Shown here: piece after piece, positions 17,658-27,491 of the stretch
How positions within the stretch are numbered: position 1 is the stretch's first letter
Layout: each line of letters opens with the position of its first letter
Assembly: GCA_947625015.1 (NCBI GenBank)
Contig: CANQMR010000006.1
Coordinates: 1 to 64,000, forward strand
DNA length: 64,000 nucleotides
Direction: 5' to 3'
DNA from: an uncultured Lachnospiraceae bacterium
Lineage (GTDB): Bacteria; Bacillota; Clostridia; Lachnospirales; Lachnospiraceae
Notes under the pieces: generated by a model
Databases searched by the model: none
What the model saw: only the letters and a program-made list of their open reading frames with translations
What the model was told of the DNA's origin: nothing
Made by a program: the position numbers and the translations under genes

Positions 17658-19871
17658 TTAAAACTCCGGATTGGCCGGTCCGGATGGCTGTGCGGGCGTC
17701 GCCGGTCTTTGCTGTCTCGTAGCGGGAGCCGGTTTGGGTTTGGTATGTATAATAATCTCTATATCCGGCATATCCTCTTTTGTGAAGTAATCAACTTTGT
17801 CTGCACCTTCTTTTTTCACCTGAAGATAATCGACCAGCTCATTCTTCCCGTTATCAGACGCATAACTCACACTCTTAAAATGGAAGGTCTTTCCGTCCTC
17901 ATCTTTATATCCACCGTCAAGCAGTTCCAGACACTCCTCCGGATTATCCGTATACTTAAATACATAGCCGATTGTGCGGAATAAATATCCTTCCGCCAGC
18001 TTGCCCATATCCCTGCTCTCGTCAAACTCCTCACCGGTGACCGCCTGCTCGACAATGTCCCCTTCTTCATAGGAGCCGTCGCAGGTAATGTAATCTTCCC
18101 GGATCAGCCCTTTTGCCTGCTCTAATAATACATTTCCGTTAGGCGTGCGCTCATTGTTCATATCCAGCTTATACACCGACTCATTACATTCGTGTATATT
18201 TTTGCCCTTGAAATCCTGCAATTCAGCCCAATAGAAGAAATTCTTTGCGCTGTAGTTGATGCTTTTAATCTCATTTATCGCAATCAACGTCTCTTCATTC
18301 TCGCCGCTTTCCGCCTTTTGAATCTCCTCCGCCGTATACTCTTTTCCGTCGGCAGTACAAATGCTCGTAATTCCCCAATAGGTTCCGTCCTCATCCTCCT
18401 GCGGAACCATCTTGCCGCTGTCCAGTGTCAGATTCTGCTGTAAACGGTATGCGGACATTCCCCAGTCATCAATATCCTTGAACGTGATATATTCGTCTGT
18501 ATTAATCCAGACCGTCATCTTACCGGAAACAACCGTCTTATCGGGATCGTTTTTATCCTGTTTCACTGTCATTTCCTTGTAATCTTCCGGATTAAACAGC
18601 CCTGCCTGTATCGACTGGTTTGCGATTTTATCTTTTTCCTCTTTTTTCGCATTATAGGTATGCAGTACATTAAATTCCACGTTGAAGTTATTCTCTTCAA
18701 GTTTCTTTTTTGCCTCCGCTTCATCCAATCCTTCAAGGGAAGGCATGATATGTCCGTCTACCTCTAACGTTTTTTCATCATTTTGTCTGCTGTTAATTGC
18801 AACATATGCCCCGCCGGCAATGATGACACAAAGCAGGACTGCCACCAGTCCTTTTGCCCACACAGGGAACTTGCCCGTATCATTCTTTCTCTTCGCCACT
18901 TTAATCCGCTTTACCGAATTACTGTTCAGTTCCTTCAGAAAGACATCAGCGGAAGGCGTCCGTTCCTCGCTGTACACATTTAGCGCATTCATCAGCGCAT
19001 TTTCGATGTTATCCGGAATGGAAACGCCAAGTTTGGACGGCTCCTTCAACTCATCTACCAGCGTTCTCTCCACAGCCTCCTGCGGAACCACGCCGGTAAT
19101 CATGCGGTACATGACGGCGCCTAATGCATATACGTCCGTCCAGGGGCCTCTTTTTCCACTGCTCCGGTACATCTCCTCCGGCGCATACCCCTGTTTGAGA
19201 ATAATAGCCAGACTCTTGGAATTAGCCGTAGTCACATAACGCGTTGCACCGAAATCCAGCAATTTAATCTCCCCGGAATCAGTGACCATAATGGTCTCCG
19301 GCGCAATATCACAGTGAACAATATTCATTGGATGTACTTTACTTAACCCTGTCAGAATCTTGGATATAAAGGCCGCCGCTTCTTCCGGCGTGTATTTCTT
19401 ACCGGTCGCTAATATGTCCTTTAACGTCTGTCCCTGAATATATTCTGAAACCACATACCCCGTATCGTTTTCCGCTATACAGTCATATACCCTGGCAATT
19501 CCTTCCGGACTGCCCAAAGCCTGAATCCGGTTGGCCTCATTTAAAAAATTAGTCAGACCGCGTTCAAATTGCACCTGCGCGTCTCCGGAATATATCGTGA
19601 CCTCTTTCTCCCCTTCGGACCTTGTGGAAAAGTCACTGGGCAGATATTCCTTGACCACGACTTTTCTATCCGCCTCTGCATCCATACCCAGATAGGATAC
19701 GGTATGCCCGCCATAACTTAACACCCGTCCGACAATATATTTTCCTCCGACAACTGTTCCCGGCGTAAGATAATAGGATTCCTGCTTCAAAGCCGCTTCA
19801 TTAAAGCCGCAGTGGGGACAGGTGCTAAGATTATCTTCCATCTGATTCATACATCCCATGCATAATTTCAT
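17658..19871 (-). CDS. zinc-ribbon Ser/Thr kinase-like protein with TM helix and PASTA-like ectodomain; catalytic loop atypical
   Basis: CMGCMNQM..CPHCG; SYGGHTVSYLGMD..VVVKEYLP; HCDIAPETIMV (Asn replaced by Thr); LLDFGATRYV; GPWTDVYALGAVMYRMITG; PASTA-like MPSLEGLDEAEAKKKLEENNFNV. Confidence 0.9.
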   Translation of the reverse strand: MKLCMGCMNQMEDNLSTCPHCGFNEAALKQESYYLTPGTVVGGKYIVGRVLSYGGHTVSYLGMDAEADRKVVVKEYLPSDFSTRSEGEKEVTIYSGDAQVQFERGLTNFLNEANRIQALGSPEGIARVYDCIAENDTGYVVSEYIQGQTLKDILATGKKYTPEEAAAFISKILTGLSKVHPMNIVHCDIAPETIMVTDSGEIKLLDFGATRYVTTANSKSLAIILKQGYAPEEMYRSSGKRGPWTDVYALGAVMYRMITGVVPQEAVERTLVDELKEPSKLGVSIPDNIENALMNALNVYSEERTPSADVFLKELNSNSVKRIKVAKRKNDTGKFPVWAKGLVAVLLCVIIAGGAYVAINSRQNDEKTLEVDGHIMPSLEGLDEAEAKKKLEENNFNVEFNVLHTYNAKKEEKDKIANQSIQAGLFNPEDYKEMTVKQDKNDPDKTVVSGKMTVWINTDEYITFKDIDDWGMSAYRLQQNLTLDSGKMVPQEDEDGTYWGITSICTADGKEYTAEEIQKAESGENEETLIAINEIKSINYSAKNFFYWAELQDFKGKNIHECNESVYKLDMNNERTPNGNVLLEQAKGLIREDYITCDGSYEEGDIVEQAVTGEEFDESRDMGKLAEGYLFRTIGYVFKYTDNPEECLELLDGGYKDEDGKTFHFKSVSYASDNGKNELVDYLQVKKEGADKVDYFTKEDMPDIEIIIHTKPKPAPATRQQRPATPAQPSGPANPEF

Positions 19872-19892
19872 CGCTCTTATATCCTTTCTTTT

Positions 19893-22142
19893 TTAACGTG
19901 ATACTTCCTTCGTCGCAGACTTATTCACTCCATATTTGGCATATACCTGAAATGACAGTTTCTTCTTTATGGACGTTTTTGCAATCGTAAAGGTAATGGT
20001 TGTCGTTGCTTTTTTCTTTTTTATCTTAAATTGAGAATTGCATCTTGTCTTTAACGCCTTATTCAGCGATTTCTTTGTGCTGGATTTAGCCAGGCCGGAT
20101 ACAACCTTTACCGAGAACTGGTCTGCGCTATTGGCGCTGCATTTAATCGTGTACTTATATGATTTAATGCCGCCCACACTGGTATACGCCTTTTTGGATA
20201 CCTTTACAGTGGGCTTCGCTATCTGCAAATTAACCTTTACAGAATATTGTCCTCCTGCCTTATCCGTAACAACAATCTTAGGCTGATTAATTTTCTTTTT
20301 ATAATATTTTGCGGATTTCGGCGTCTTAATTGTTCCTGTTGCCTGATCAAAAGTTACATACTTCTTGTATTTGGAAGGATTCTCCATGACCTGGGAAGCC
20401 ACGCCTTCCATACCGTCTGTCACATATTTGTTAATCGACGTATTTCCGGAACCAAGTGTGACGGTAATGCTTTTTTCCACATAGGGTACGGTAAAATATT
20501 CTTTCGCCTGTTCGTTCTTCGCTGCGTCGTAATATTTACCACACGTCATACAATGATAATATTCCCGGCTGCCGGCCTTCTTTCCCTTCTCGTCAACCGC
20601 TTTTGCCACCTGATGTTCAAGACCGGTCAACTGGACAAAGTCATGCGCCGGTTTCACTACGATTTCCACAGTTTTACTTTCATAATTCTTCTTGTCTTCC
20701 GGCTCAAATGTCGCTTGGATTGTATATTCTTTGCCGTCCGACAGCACAGTATTTTCTGTGTTGCCGTCTGTATAATTCCATTTGAACTGTCCTTTTACTG
20801 CGCCTTCCGAATTAATCGGGATTTCAGATAATTTCTGTCCGCAATAGGCGGTAACCGGCGTATATTTGGGATCAGGATTGCCCTGCTTAATTGTAAATTT
20901 TGCTTCTCCATTCCTGTCTTTATAGCTGCCTGTTCCTGTAACCGTTACTGTCGCTTCACCTGCATCAGTATTATTGGCATATGTAACCGTATAATCTTCA
21001 CCTTTAACAAGTCTTCCCTTTGTAACTGTATCTGTTACAATGACCTCCGGTTTTTGTTCTTCCCCATTATAAACATATGAATCCGGGTCATCTACTTCTA
21101 CACTGATGCCGTTAGCTTTCCACTGTGCCGTATAGGTTACTGTCTCCGGCGTATCTTTAGTTATATAAGACTCGGGGTCGATTGTTACTGTTTTCTTTAC
21201 TTCTGTTTCGTCACCACATTTCCACCCCTCAAAAGTATATCCAGTTCTAGTAGGTGTTGCTAACGTGAACTTATTATCAGTTATTTTATATTGATATGTT
21301 TTTGCTTCTGTCTTGCCGTCCAGATTACCACCGTTTGGATCACATTTGATTGTATATGTTTTTTTTTCCCACTTTGCTATTAATGTTATGTCCCCTGTTA
21401 TTGGGGTGTTAAAATCAAATGGATTGTTATCTTTACACCAATTTAAAAATTTATGTCCACGTTTAGTCGGTGGTGTTGAAGGTGCTTTCACTGTATCCCC
21501 GTCTGCCACTGACTCTGTTGTTTGCGAACTTCCATTATCTGGATTAAATGTTACGGTATAGAGTTGCTTCCACTTCGCCTTTAACTCTGTGGTTTCATTT
21601 ATCGAAGTATTAAAATCAAATAGCTGTTCACCTTTATACCAGCCTGCAAATTGATAACCTTGTTTTGTTGGATCTGGTGAAGGTTTTTGTACCGTACTTC
21701 CCTTATCTATTGTTACCGACGCATTTCCAGAAAATGTTCCGCCATCACTATTAAATGTTACAGTAACCACTTCTACCCACTTTGCTTTTAACGTTACATT
21801 CCCTGTTATTTGAGTGTTAAAATCAAATTGCTGTTCAGTATTACCTTCTTTTTCTTCATACCAATAATCAAATCTATATCCAGTTTTAGTTGGATTTTCT
21901 GGCTTTTGATTTCCTATAGTTTCATTCTCGTTTACTGATACTGTTTTGTTGCCTGTTGTTGTTTCATCACTCCATGTTCCACCATCTGGGTCAAATGTTA
22001 CAGTATATTCCGTAGCAGCTTCTTCTGCCTTTACCCCTAAAGTAAATGCCGGCAAATTAACTACATTTAACACCATTACCAATGTCAGTATCCATGCAAT
22101 ACACCTTTTGCCCATAGTTCTTTTTTCCATAAAAATCACCAT
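19893..22142 (-). CDS. secreted protein with multiple InlB B-repeat (Listeria-Bacteroides type) domains
   Basis: Signal peptide (CIAWILTLVMVLNVVNLPAFTLGVKAEE); repeats of the type VTFDPDGGTWSDE...KTGYRFDYWYEE...TLKAKWVE. Likely start at internal MEKRT (22130). Confidence 0.85.
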   Translation of the reverse strand: MVIFMEKRTMGKRCIAWILTLVMVLNVVNLPAFTLGVKAEEAATEYTVTFDPDGGTWSDETTTGNKTVSVNENETIGNQKPENPTKTGYRFDYWYEEKEGNTEQQFDFNTQITGNVTLKAKWVEVVTVTFNSDGGTFSGNASVTIDKGSTVQKPSPDPTKQGYQFAGWYKGEQLFDFNTSINETTELKAKWKQLYTVTFNPDNGSSQTTESVADGDTVKAPSTPPTKRGHKFLNWCKDNNPFDFNTPITGDITLIAKWEKKTYTIKCDPNGGNLDGKTEAKTYQYKITDNKFTLATPTRTGYTFEGWKCGDETEVKKTVTIDPESYITKDTPETVTYTAQWKANGISVEVDDPDSYVYNGEEQKPEVIVTDTVTKGRLVKGEDYTVTYANNTDAGEATVTVTGTGSYKDRNGEAKFTIKQGNPDPKYTPVTAYCGQKLSEIPINSEGAVKGQFKWNYTDGNTENTVLSDGKEYTIQATFEPEDKKNYESKTVEIVVKPAHDFVQLTGLEHQVAKAVDEKGKKAGSREYYHCMTCGKYYDAAKNEQAKEYFTVPYVEKSITVTLGSGNTSINKYVTDGMEGVASQVMENPSKYKKYVTFDQATGTIKTPKSAKYYKKKINQPKIVVTDKAGGQYSVKVNLQIAKPTVKVSKKAYTSVGGIKSYKYTIKCSANSADQFSVKVVSGLAKSSTKKSLNKALKTRCNSQFKIKKKKATTTITFTIAKTSIKKKLSFQVYAKYGVNKSATKEVSR

Positions 22143-22151
22143 ACCTTTCTG

Positions 22152-24668
22152 CTACTCATTCCGGCTTGCTGCTTCCCCTACAGTTGTTACCTCTGTAGTT
22201 GCTTCTTCTACCGTTGTTTGCTCTGTACTTGTATCTTCCGCAGTTTCCTCCTGCGTTGTCTCCCCTTCGGCAGTCTGTTCTGTATTCCTGCTGTTAATAT
22301 ACTCGCTGCAATACTGCGTCAGGTCATTTTCTTCCGCAATTTTTCCTGCGTCTGCTGTTTTTATATATTGATACATATCTCCCGTAATATTTCCGATAAT
22401 GATTGAATCCGCCTGTTGCTTATACAGTTCAATAAAATCCGTCATATTATTATGGGTTTCTGCAAATTTTATCAACTGGTCTTTTAAAATAGGGAATGTG
22501 GTCGCAATACCCGTATTAATCTTTTTTTCCTGTGCAACCTCATTCATCATTACATATAACATCCGCTTACAGGCGATAATCTGCTCCTCATCCGACGCCG
22601 CCCGGATGCTATACCGTTCCGCATAGATAACCGGCATCTCTCCCCTGTCGTTGAGCACAACATATGTATCAAAATTCTTAACCTTATTCCTCAGCTCCGG
22701 ACTATTCTCCTCTTCCTTAACCGTCATATACTTACGAAATGCCACCCCTGCAACAATATTGTTCCCGCAGGCCGCCTCAAACGGGGCCTCTTCTGCGTCG
22801 CTTTCCGTCTCCGCTAAGGCCGTATTCAACTGCCATTTCTTCAAATATGCTTCTCTGTTCATTTTTTGTATTCTGCTCAACATTGTACAATTCGGTATTG
22901 TACCCTGTCCTGCAAAGAACTTACTCCAGTCGGAATCATTTGCCGCCACACAGGTCATAAGCGCAGGCTTGTAAAACGCCAGCATATTCTGCTTTTCCTG
23001 ATTATCCGAAGCGGCCGCCTGTCCGTTATTGGAAAACAATGCCAGTAAATCGCTTTCCTTGATTGTCTTTATTCCTTCTCCGCCGCCTGTGTCCGCCTCA
23101 TCTGCAATTACCTTTGATTTTTCCTCTAAGGTATTCTCATCTTTTGTCTCTAAACTGCCGGCGTATACAAGCACCGTATCCAATCCGGTCGGCAATTCCG
23201 TATAATCCGGAAATTCCTGTTCGTAAGTCTCCCTGACAAGATACGCATAATTCTCATCTGCATCTAATTCATCATACAGGCCTTCCAAAGATACAAGATC
23301 CTTTTTCTGCGCTGACGAGACATGGTCCGTAAGATACATGTTCGGCAGACTTTCCTCCGGCGTGTTTGCAAGGGCCGTTTCCATGTCCGGCTGTACCTCG
23401 ACATTTACCGTTACTTTCTCATTTTCCTTCCAGAATTTATCCCATTCCGAATTATTTAAATCGCCTCTTTTGAATCCGCGCTCCTCTAGTTCCTCTAACT
23501 GTTTCTTCTGGTCTTCGTTTTCTACCCAGATAGTAATCGTTGTCTCTTTATTGATTGTTGAATCAAATATCTCGCTCTCCGGCCTTAATACCGTTTTCAT
23601 CAGTGTGATTGTTACGCCCAAAGCCAGAATCAGCGTAGCCACGCTGCCGATAATCCAGTTCCGCTTCCGTTTTTTCCGGCGTATCTTATCCTTGGGATAT
23701 TCGGCCACGCGCTTATTTCTCAACGCTTCCTCAAACTGCTGTATTCCCTGATACCGCAATTCCGGCCGCACAGCCATTGCCTCCATGACGGCGCGGTCCA
23801 CATTAGAATTTATCTTAACCCCTAACTCCAGCGGAGATTTCATCTTGTCTTTATATTCCCGCTCCGTAGACTCAACCGGCTTTTTCCCGGTAAGCATCTG
23901 ATACAGAATCGCTCCCACAGAATAGATATCCGTATAGAATCCCTGCCGGCTCTTATCCCGGTACTGTTCCGGTGCGGAATATCCCACTTTAATGACCTTC
24001 TCCGCCGCCATACCTTCCTTGCTGTCATTCAGCAAAGCAGCGCCGAAATCAAAGACTTTAATGGATTTTTCGTCCGTAATAAAAATATTGTCCGGACTGA
24101 TATCCCGGTGGATAATCCCCTTGCTGTGAATCTTTTTTACCGCTTCGATAATCGGCATAATCACGCTTAAGGCCACATCCGGCGGCATCGCACCCTGTTT
24201 TTCCAGATAGTCTTTAAGCAGAATGCCGTCAATGTATTCCATGATAATGTAGGCGGTTCCATTTTCCTCAAAATAGTCGTAAATATTAACAATATCCTTG
24301 GCCTTGCCAAACTGGGCTACGCTCTGCGCCTCCATAAGAAACCTTTTTAACTGCTCGCTGTACTGCACCCGTTTCTCTCCGGACAGCAATCCCACTTTAT
24401 TCTGTCCCGGCGAGCGGTTTACCAGACCGATGGGATAAAATTCCTTAGCGGCAACCGTAATACCCAGCGTAGTATCATAACATTTATAGGTAATGCCAAA
24501 ACCGCCAAAGCCGATTACGGTTCCCACAATAAAATGATTTCCCAGAATAGTTCCCGGAGTCAGGCAATGGGGCTGTACCGGAGGAGTTCCCTCAACATAA
24601 CCGCAGTATGGGCATACCTCATACTGTCCCTTTACACTAAAACAATTCATACATAATTCGCTAGCCAT
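22152..24668 (-). CDS. zinc-ribbon Ser/Thr protein kinase fused via a TM helix to a solute-binding-protein-like ectodomain
   Basis: CMNCFSV..CPYCG; GFGGFGITYKCYD..VAAKEFYP; HRDISPDNIFI; VFDFGAALLN; TM WIIGSVATLILALGVTITLM; then TITIWVENEDQKKQLEEL...FPILKDQLIKFAE. Confidence 0.9.
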   Translation of the reverse strand: MASELCMNCFSVKGQYEVCPYCGYVEGTPPVQPHCLTPGTILGNHFIVGTVIGFGGFGITYKCYDTTLGITVAAKEFYPIGLVNRSPGQNKVGLLSGEKRVQYSEQLKRFLMEAQSVAQFGKAKDIVNIYDYFEENGTAYIIMEYIDGILLKDYLEKQGAMPPDVALSVIMPIIEAVKKIHSKGIIHRDISPDNIFITDEKSIKVFDFGAALLNDSKEGMAAEKVIKVGYSAPEQYRDKSRQGFYTDIYSVGAILYQMLTGKKPVESTEREYKDKMKSPLELGVKINSNVDRAVMEAMAVRPELRYQGIQQFEEALRNKRVAEYPKDKIRRKKRKRNWIIGSVATLILALGVTITLMKTVLRPESEIFDSTINKETTITIWVENEDQKKQLEELEERGFKRGDLNNSEWDKFWKENEKVTVNVEVQPDMETALANTPEESLPNMYLTDHVSSAQKKDLVSLEGLYDELDADENYAYLVRETYEQEFPDYTELPTGLDTVLVYAGSLETKDENTLEEKSKVIADEADTGGGEGIKTIKESDLLALFSNNGQAAASDNQEKQNMLAFYKPALMTCVAANDSDWSKFFAGQGTIPNCTMLSRIQKMNREAYLKKWQLNTALAETESDAEEAPFEAACGNNIVAGVAFRKYMTVKEEENSPELRNKVKNFDTYVVLNDRGEMPVIYAERYSIRAASDEEQIIACKRMLYVMMNEVAQEKKINTGIATTFPILKDQLIKFAETHNNMTDFIELYKQQADSIIIGNITGDMYQYIKTADAGKIAEENDLTQYCSEYINSRNTEQTAEGETTQEETAEDTSTEQTTVEEATTEVTTVGEAASRNE

Positions 24669-24681
24669 ATCTACACTCCTT

Positions 24682-25704
24682 CTATTCTAACCGAAACGTA
24701 TTGCGTTCATCACCTATGGCAATTACCGAACCGGCGGCAATCTCTATTTCAATATTCTGCGGCAGACAATCTTCAGATCCGTCTATAAACGTGCCGTTGC
24801 TTGAGGAGTCCTTAATCCAGAATTTTTCTCCATCCCACCTGATATAACAGTGGTTACGGCTCACCATATCCTGATCCTCAAACACAAGGTCATTGTTTGG
24901 CATCCGTCCTAACCGTATACTTTCTCCTTTCTGGAAAGGAATCTCTGCGCCCTGATAAAGTCCTGTCAACCCGACCATTACGCCCTTTGGCGGCCCCGGA
25001 ACATACTGCCGGCTTTCCGGCTCCGCCGGTTCGGCAGGAATCTCCGGTTCAACGGGGGCCTCCGGTTCGGCAGGCGTATCCGCCACAGCGGGCATTTCCG
25101 GTTCAACAAAGGACTCCGATTCAGCAGACGCATCCGCTTCAACAGGCGTTTCTTCCTGCTGGATAATATTATATCTGGACTGAACCTGCTCCTGCTTTAA
25201 TTCCCTCACCTGGGGAATATCTGTAATCACCGGGTCTTCAAACTGTTCTTCTTTCGTCAGCAAAGCAAAAAGCGCAATCAAACTGGCAATCAGGGAGCAT
25301 GCCAGATTCAAATAACCGGCAATATCCCGACTATACTCTTCTTCTTTTGGAAAATAATGGGTCATGGATAAGAACAGCGCTGCGTATAGTCCCAATACCG
25401 CAAATATTAAAACGCTGCTTACTTTCTGCCGGTCATTGCCGACAATTCCCCAGATTCCGGCTATCAATGAGACAAGCAGCGGGAGGACAATGAAAGCCAG
25501 TATCCATATCAGCCTTCCGGTAGTCCATTCTCCCGCATACGGAGCCTCTGCCTTAAGCGCCTGGCTCACATACTTCCACTGAGGATAGTGATCAATCCCA
25601 TAAGGGTGATTATCACATTTTGCCATGGGCAGAAAAAATATAATAATATTTAATAAAATGCAAACGCTTCCAGCGATGCGCAGATTTTTTGCCTTGCGAT
25701 TCAT
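24682..25704 (-). CDS. membrane protein with P/E-rich linker and C-terminal FHA domain
   Basis: 4 TM helices; IRLGRMPNNDLVFEDQDMVSRNHCYIRWDGEKFWIKDSSSNGTFIDG. Confidence 0.9.
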   Translation of the reverse strand: MNRKAKNLRIAGSVCILLNIIIFFLPMAKCDNHPYGIDHYPQWKYVSQALKAEAPYAGEWTTGRLIWILAFIVLPLLVSLIAGIWGIVGNDRQKVSSVLIFAVLGLYAALFLSMTHYFPKEEEYSRDIAGYLNLACSLIASLIALFALLTKEEQFEDPVITDIPQVRELKQEQVQSRYNIIQQEETPVEADASAESESFVEPEMPAVADTPAEPEAPVEPEIPAEPAEPESRQYVPGPPKGVMVGLTGLYQGAEIPFQKGESIRLGRMPNNDLVFEDQDMVSRNHCYIRWDGEKFWIKDSSSNGTFIDGSEDCLPQNIEIEIAAGSVIAIGDERNTFRLE

Positions 25705-25734
25705 AAAAATGCCTCTTCTCTTTATCTATGTATT

Positions 25735-26562
25735 TTACTTCTGTGCTTTGTTCTTCATTTCTTCCAAAATGGTATTCCAGTTAAATTCCTTGTTGCACAA
25801 TGGGATGAACAAAAGGTTGACGTCGCCCACTGCAATTACGTCATATGCGTTTAACTGTACCGGGCTAAGCACTACCTGCTCATTCCGGTATACCAGCGTA
25901 CTTGCGTCTCCCGGCTGTACCAGATACAGATGCTCCTTCGGTTCGTAAACCACGATGGCGTGGCGTTCTCTTGATACGCTCTTGTCTTCCGTAAGGGCAA
26001 CATCCATCTGCGGACTCCGGCCTATAAAATTCTTGCCTACCTTTAAACGGAAATCCGTACCGATATGCGCGCCGCCAAGCGCAACTAACCAGCCGACACA
26101 TGGCGTGCTGACCTTATTTACCTGCGGTTTTGCCGGTGCGCTGGCAACAGGCGCCTTATTGGCTGAATCAGAAGCCGGCTCGCTAAAAAATTCGTCATCA
26201 AAGAATCCTACTGTATGGTCGTCGTCATCATCATATGCCTCCGGTGCATTTGACGGCATATTCAAAGATACGGTAGGCGTATCCATTGCGTTGTCCAATT
26301 CCATAGTCGGCTCATCAGCGCCAAATCCGGCAACCGGCAAATCGGCAACCGGTAAATCAGCCTCCGGCATGGACGCTATTGGTGAAACAGACGCTGTCGG
26401 CATTGATTGAATCGGCTGTGCTGAAACTGACTCCGTCACATCCCCTTCCGTAAATACCGTTGTCAGGCTGTCGTCCGCAGCGCTTCCCCCTGCGCAATGC
26501 GGGCAGGTTGGGTACTTCTCCTTGTCATAAAAATGTCCATTCTCACATCTGCTTAAATTCAT
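25735..26562 (-). CDS. zinc-ribbon protein with FHA domain
   Basis: MNLSRCENGHFYDKEKYPTCPHCAGG; NFIGRSPQMDVALTEDKSVSRERHAIVVYEP. Confidence 0.88.
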   Translation of the reverse strand: MNLSRCENGHFYDKEKYPTCPHCAGGSAADDSLTTVFTEGDVTESVSAQPIQSMPTASVSPIASMPEADLPVADLPVAGFGADEPTMELDNAMDTPTVSLNMPSNAPEAYDDDDDHTVGFFDDEFFSEPASDSANKAPVASAPAKPQVNKVSTPCVGWLVALGGAHIGTDFRLKVGKNFIGRSPQMDVALTEDKSVSRERHAIVVYEPKEHLYLVQPGDASTLVYRNEQVVLSPVQLNAYDVIAVGDVNLLFIPLCNKEFNWNTILEEMKNKAQK

Positions 26563-26598
26563 ATTTTTATCCCCTTTCCTTTATAGGTTTTGTATATA

Positions 26599-27489
26599 TC
26601 ACCTGTTTGGTGATGATATATTTTTAATATCTTTTTCCTGATAATGAATCAGCACCACTGTTGTATTATCCTGTGAATGTGAATTTGCATGGGTTGCCGC
26701 CTCCACAAGAGCCTGTGCCTTCATCTCAGGCTTTACTGCATCCGCAGTAATAATCTTCTTTATCTGCGCATCCGGCAGGGTCTTTGTTATTCCGTCGCTG
26801 CACAGCATAATGACGTCTCCAAACTGCATCTCAAAAGGCGTAGTGTTAATATCCATCAGACTGACGTTGCCAATCCCAAGGAAACTGATTAACGCTTCCT
26901 TCTGCCGTTTTGCCTTTGCCTCTTCCATCGTCAGCTTACCGGCCTCTACCATTTCCTGAAGCCGCAGCCAGTAATTATGGTCTCTCGTAACCTGCTGGAT
27001 CTGGTTTCCCCGTATAATATAAATCCGGCTGTCACCCACAGAAGCCCAGTATAAATAATGGTCTTCCGCAATACAGGCAACCATTGTTGTGCCGGAGCCT
27101 TTGCCGTCCTCCTTGGGAAACTCGGCAATCGTCCGGTCAATCGCCCGAATCCCGCTTCTGAAAAATTCCGGGATATTTACCTCCGGCAGTTTCTCTATCT
27201 TGCTGAATCCCTGTACCATCATCTGGATTGCCGTCTGACTCGCCTTGCCGCCGTCAGCCATTCCGCCCATGCCGTCGCAGACCAACGCCATAATACGCGT
27301 TTTCTTATTGGACGCCAACACTTTACTGGGCGTAACATACACTGCGTCCTGCTGATATTTACGGTTACCTGTGGCCGTACATACCATTGTCGTCAACTCG
27401 GGTACCTTGCGCTCCACATGATGCGATACCTGCTCCGGCTCATTTGTATTTCCAAGCTGTCTTTGCGTCTCCTTCTTTCTGCCAAACAT
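26599..27489 (-). CDS. PP2C-family Ser/Thr protein phosphatase
   Basis: ALVCDGMGGMADGGKAS; SGTTMVACIAEDHYLYWASVGDSRIYIIR; VIMLCSDGITKTL; SQDNTTVVLIHY. Start refined to MFGRKKE. Confidence 0.93.
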   Translation of the reverse strand: MFGRKKETQRQLGNTNEPEQVSHHVERKVPELTTMVCTATGNRKYQQDAVYVTPSKVLASNKKTRIMALVCDGMGGMADGGKASQTAIQMMVQGFSKIEKLPEVNIPEFFRSGIRAIDRTIAEFPKEDGKGSGTTMVACIAEDHYLYWASVGDSRIYIIRGNQIQQVTRDHNYWLRLQEMVEAGKLTMEEAKAKRQKEALISFLGIGNVSLMDINTTPFEMQFGDVIMLCSDGITKTLPDAQIKKIITADAVKPEMKAQALVEAATHANSHSQDNTTVVLIHYQEKDIKNISSPNR

Positions 27490-27491
27490 TC

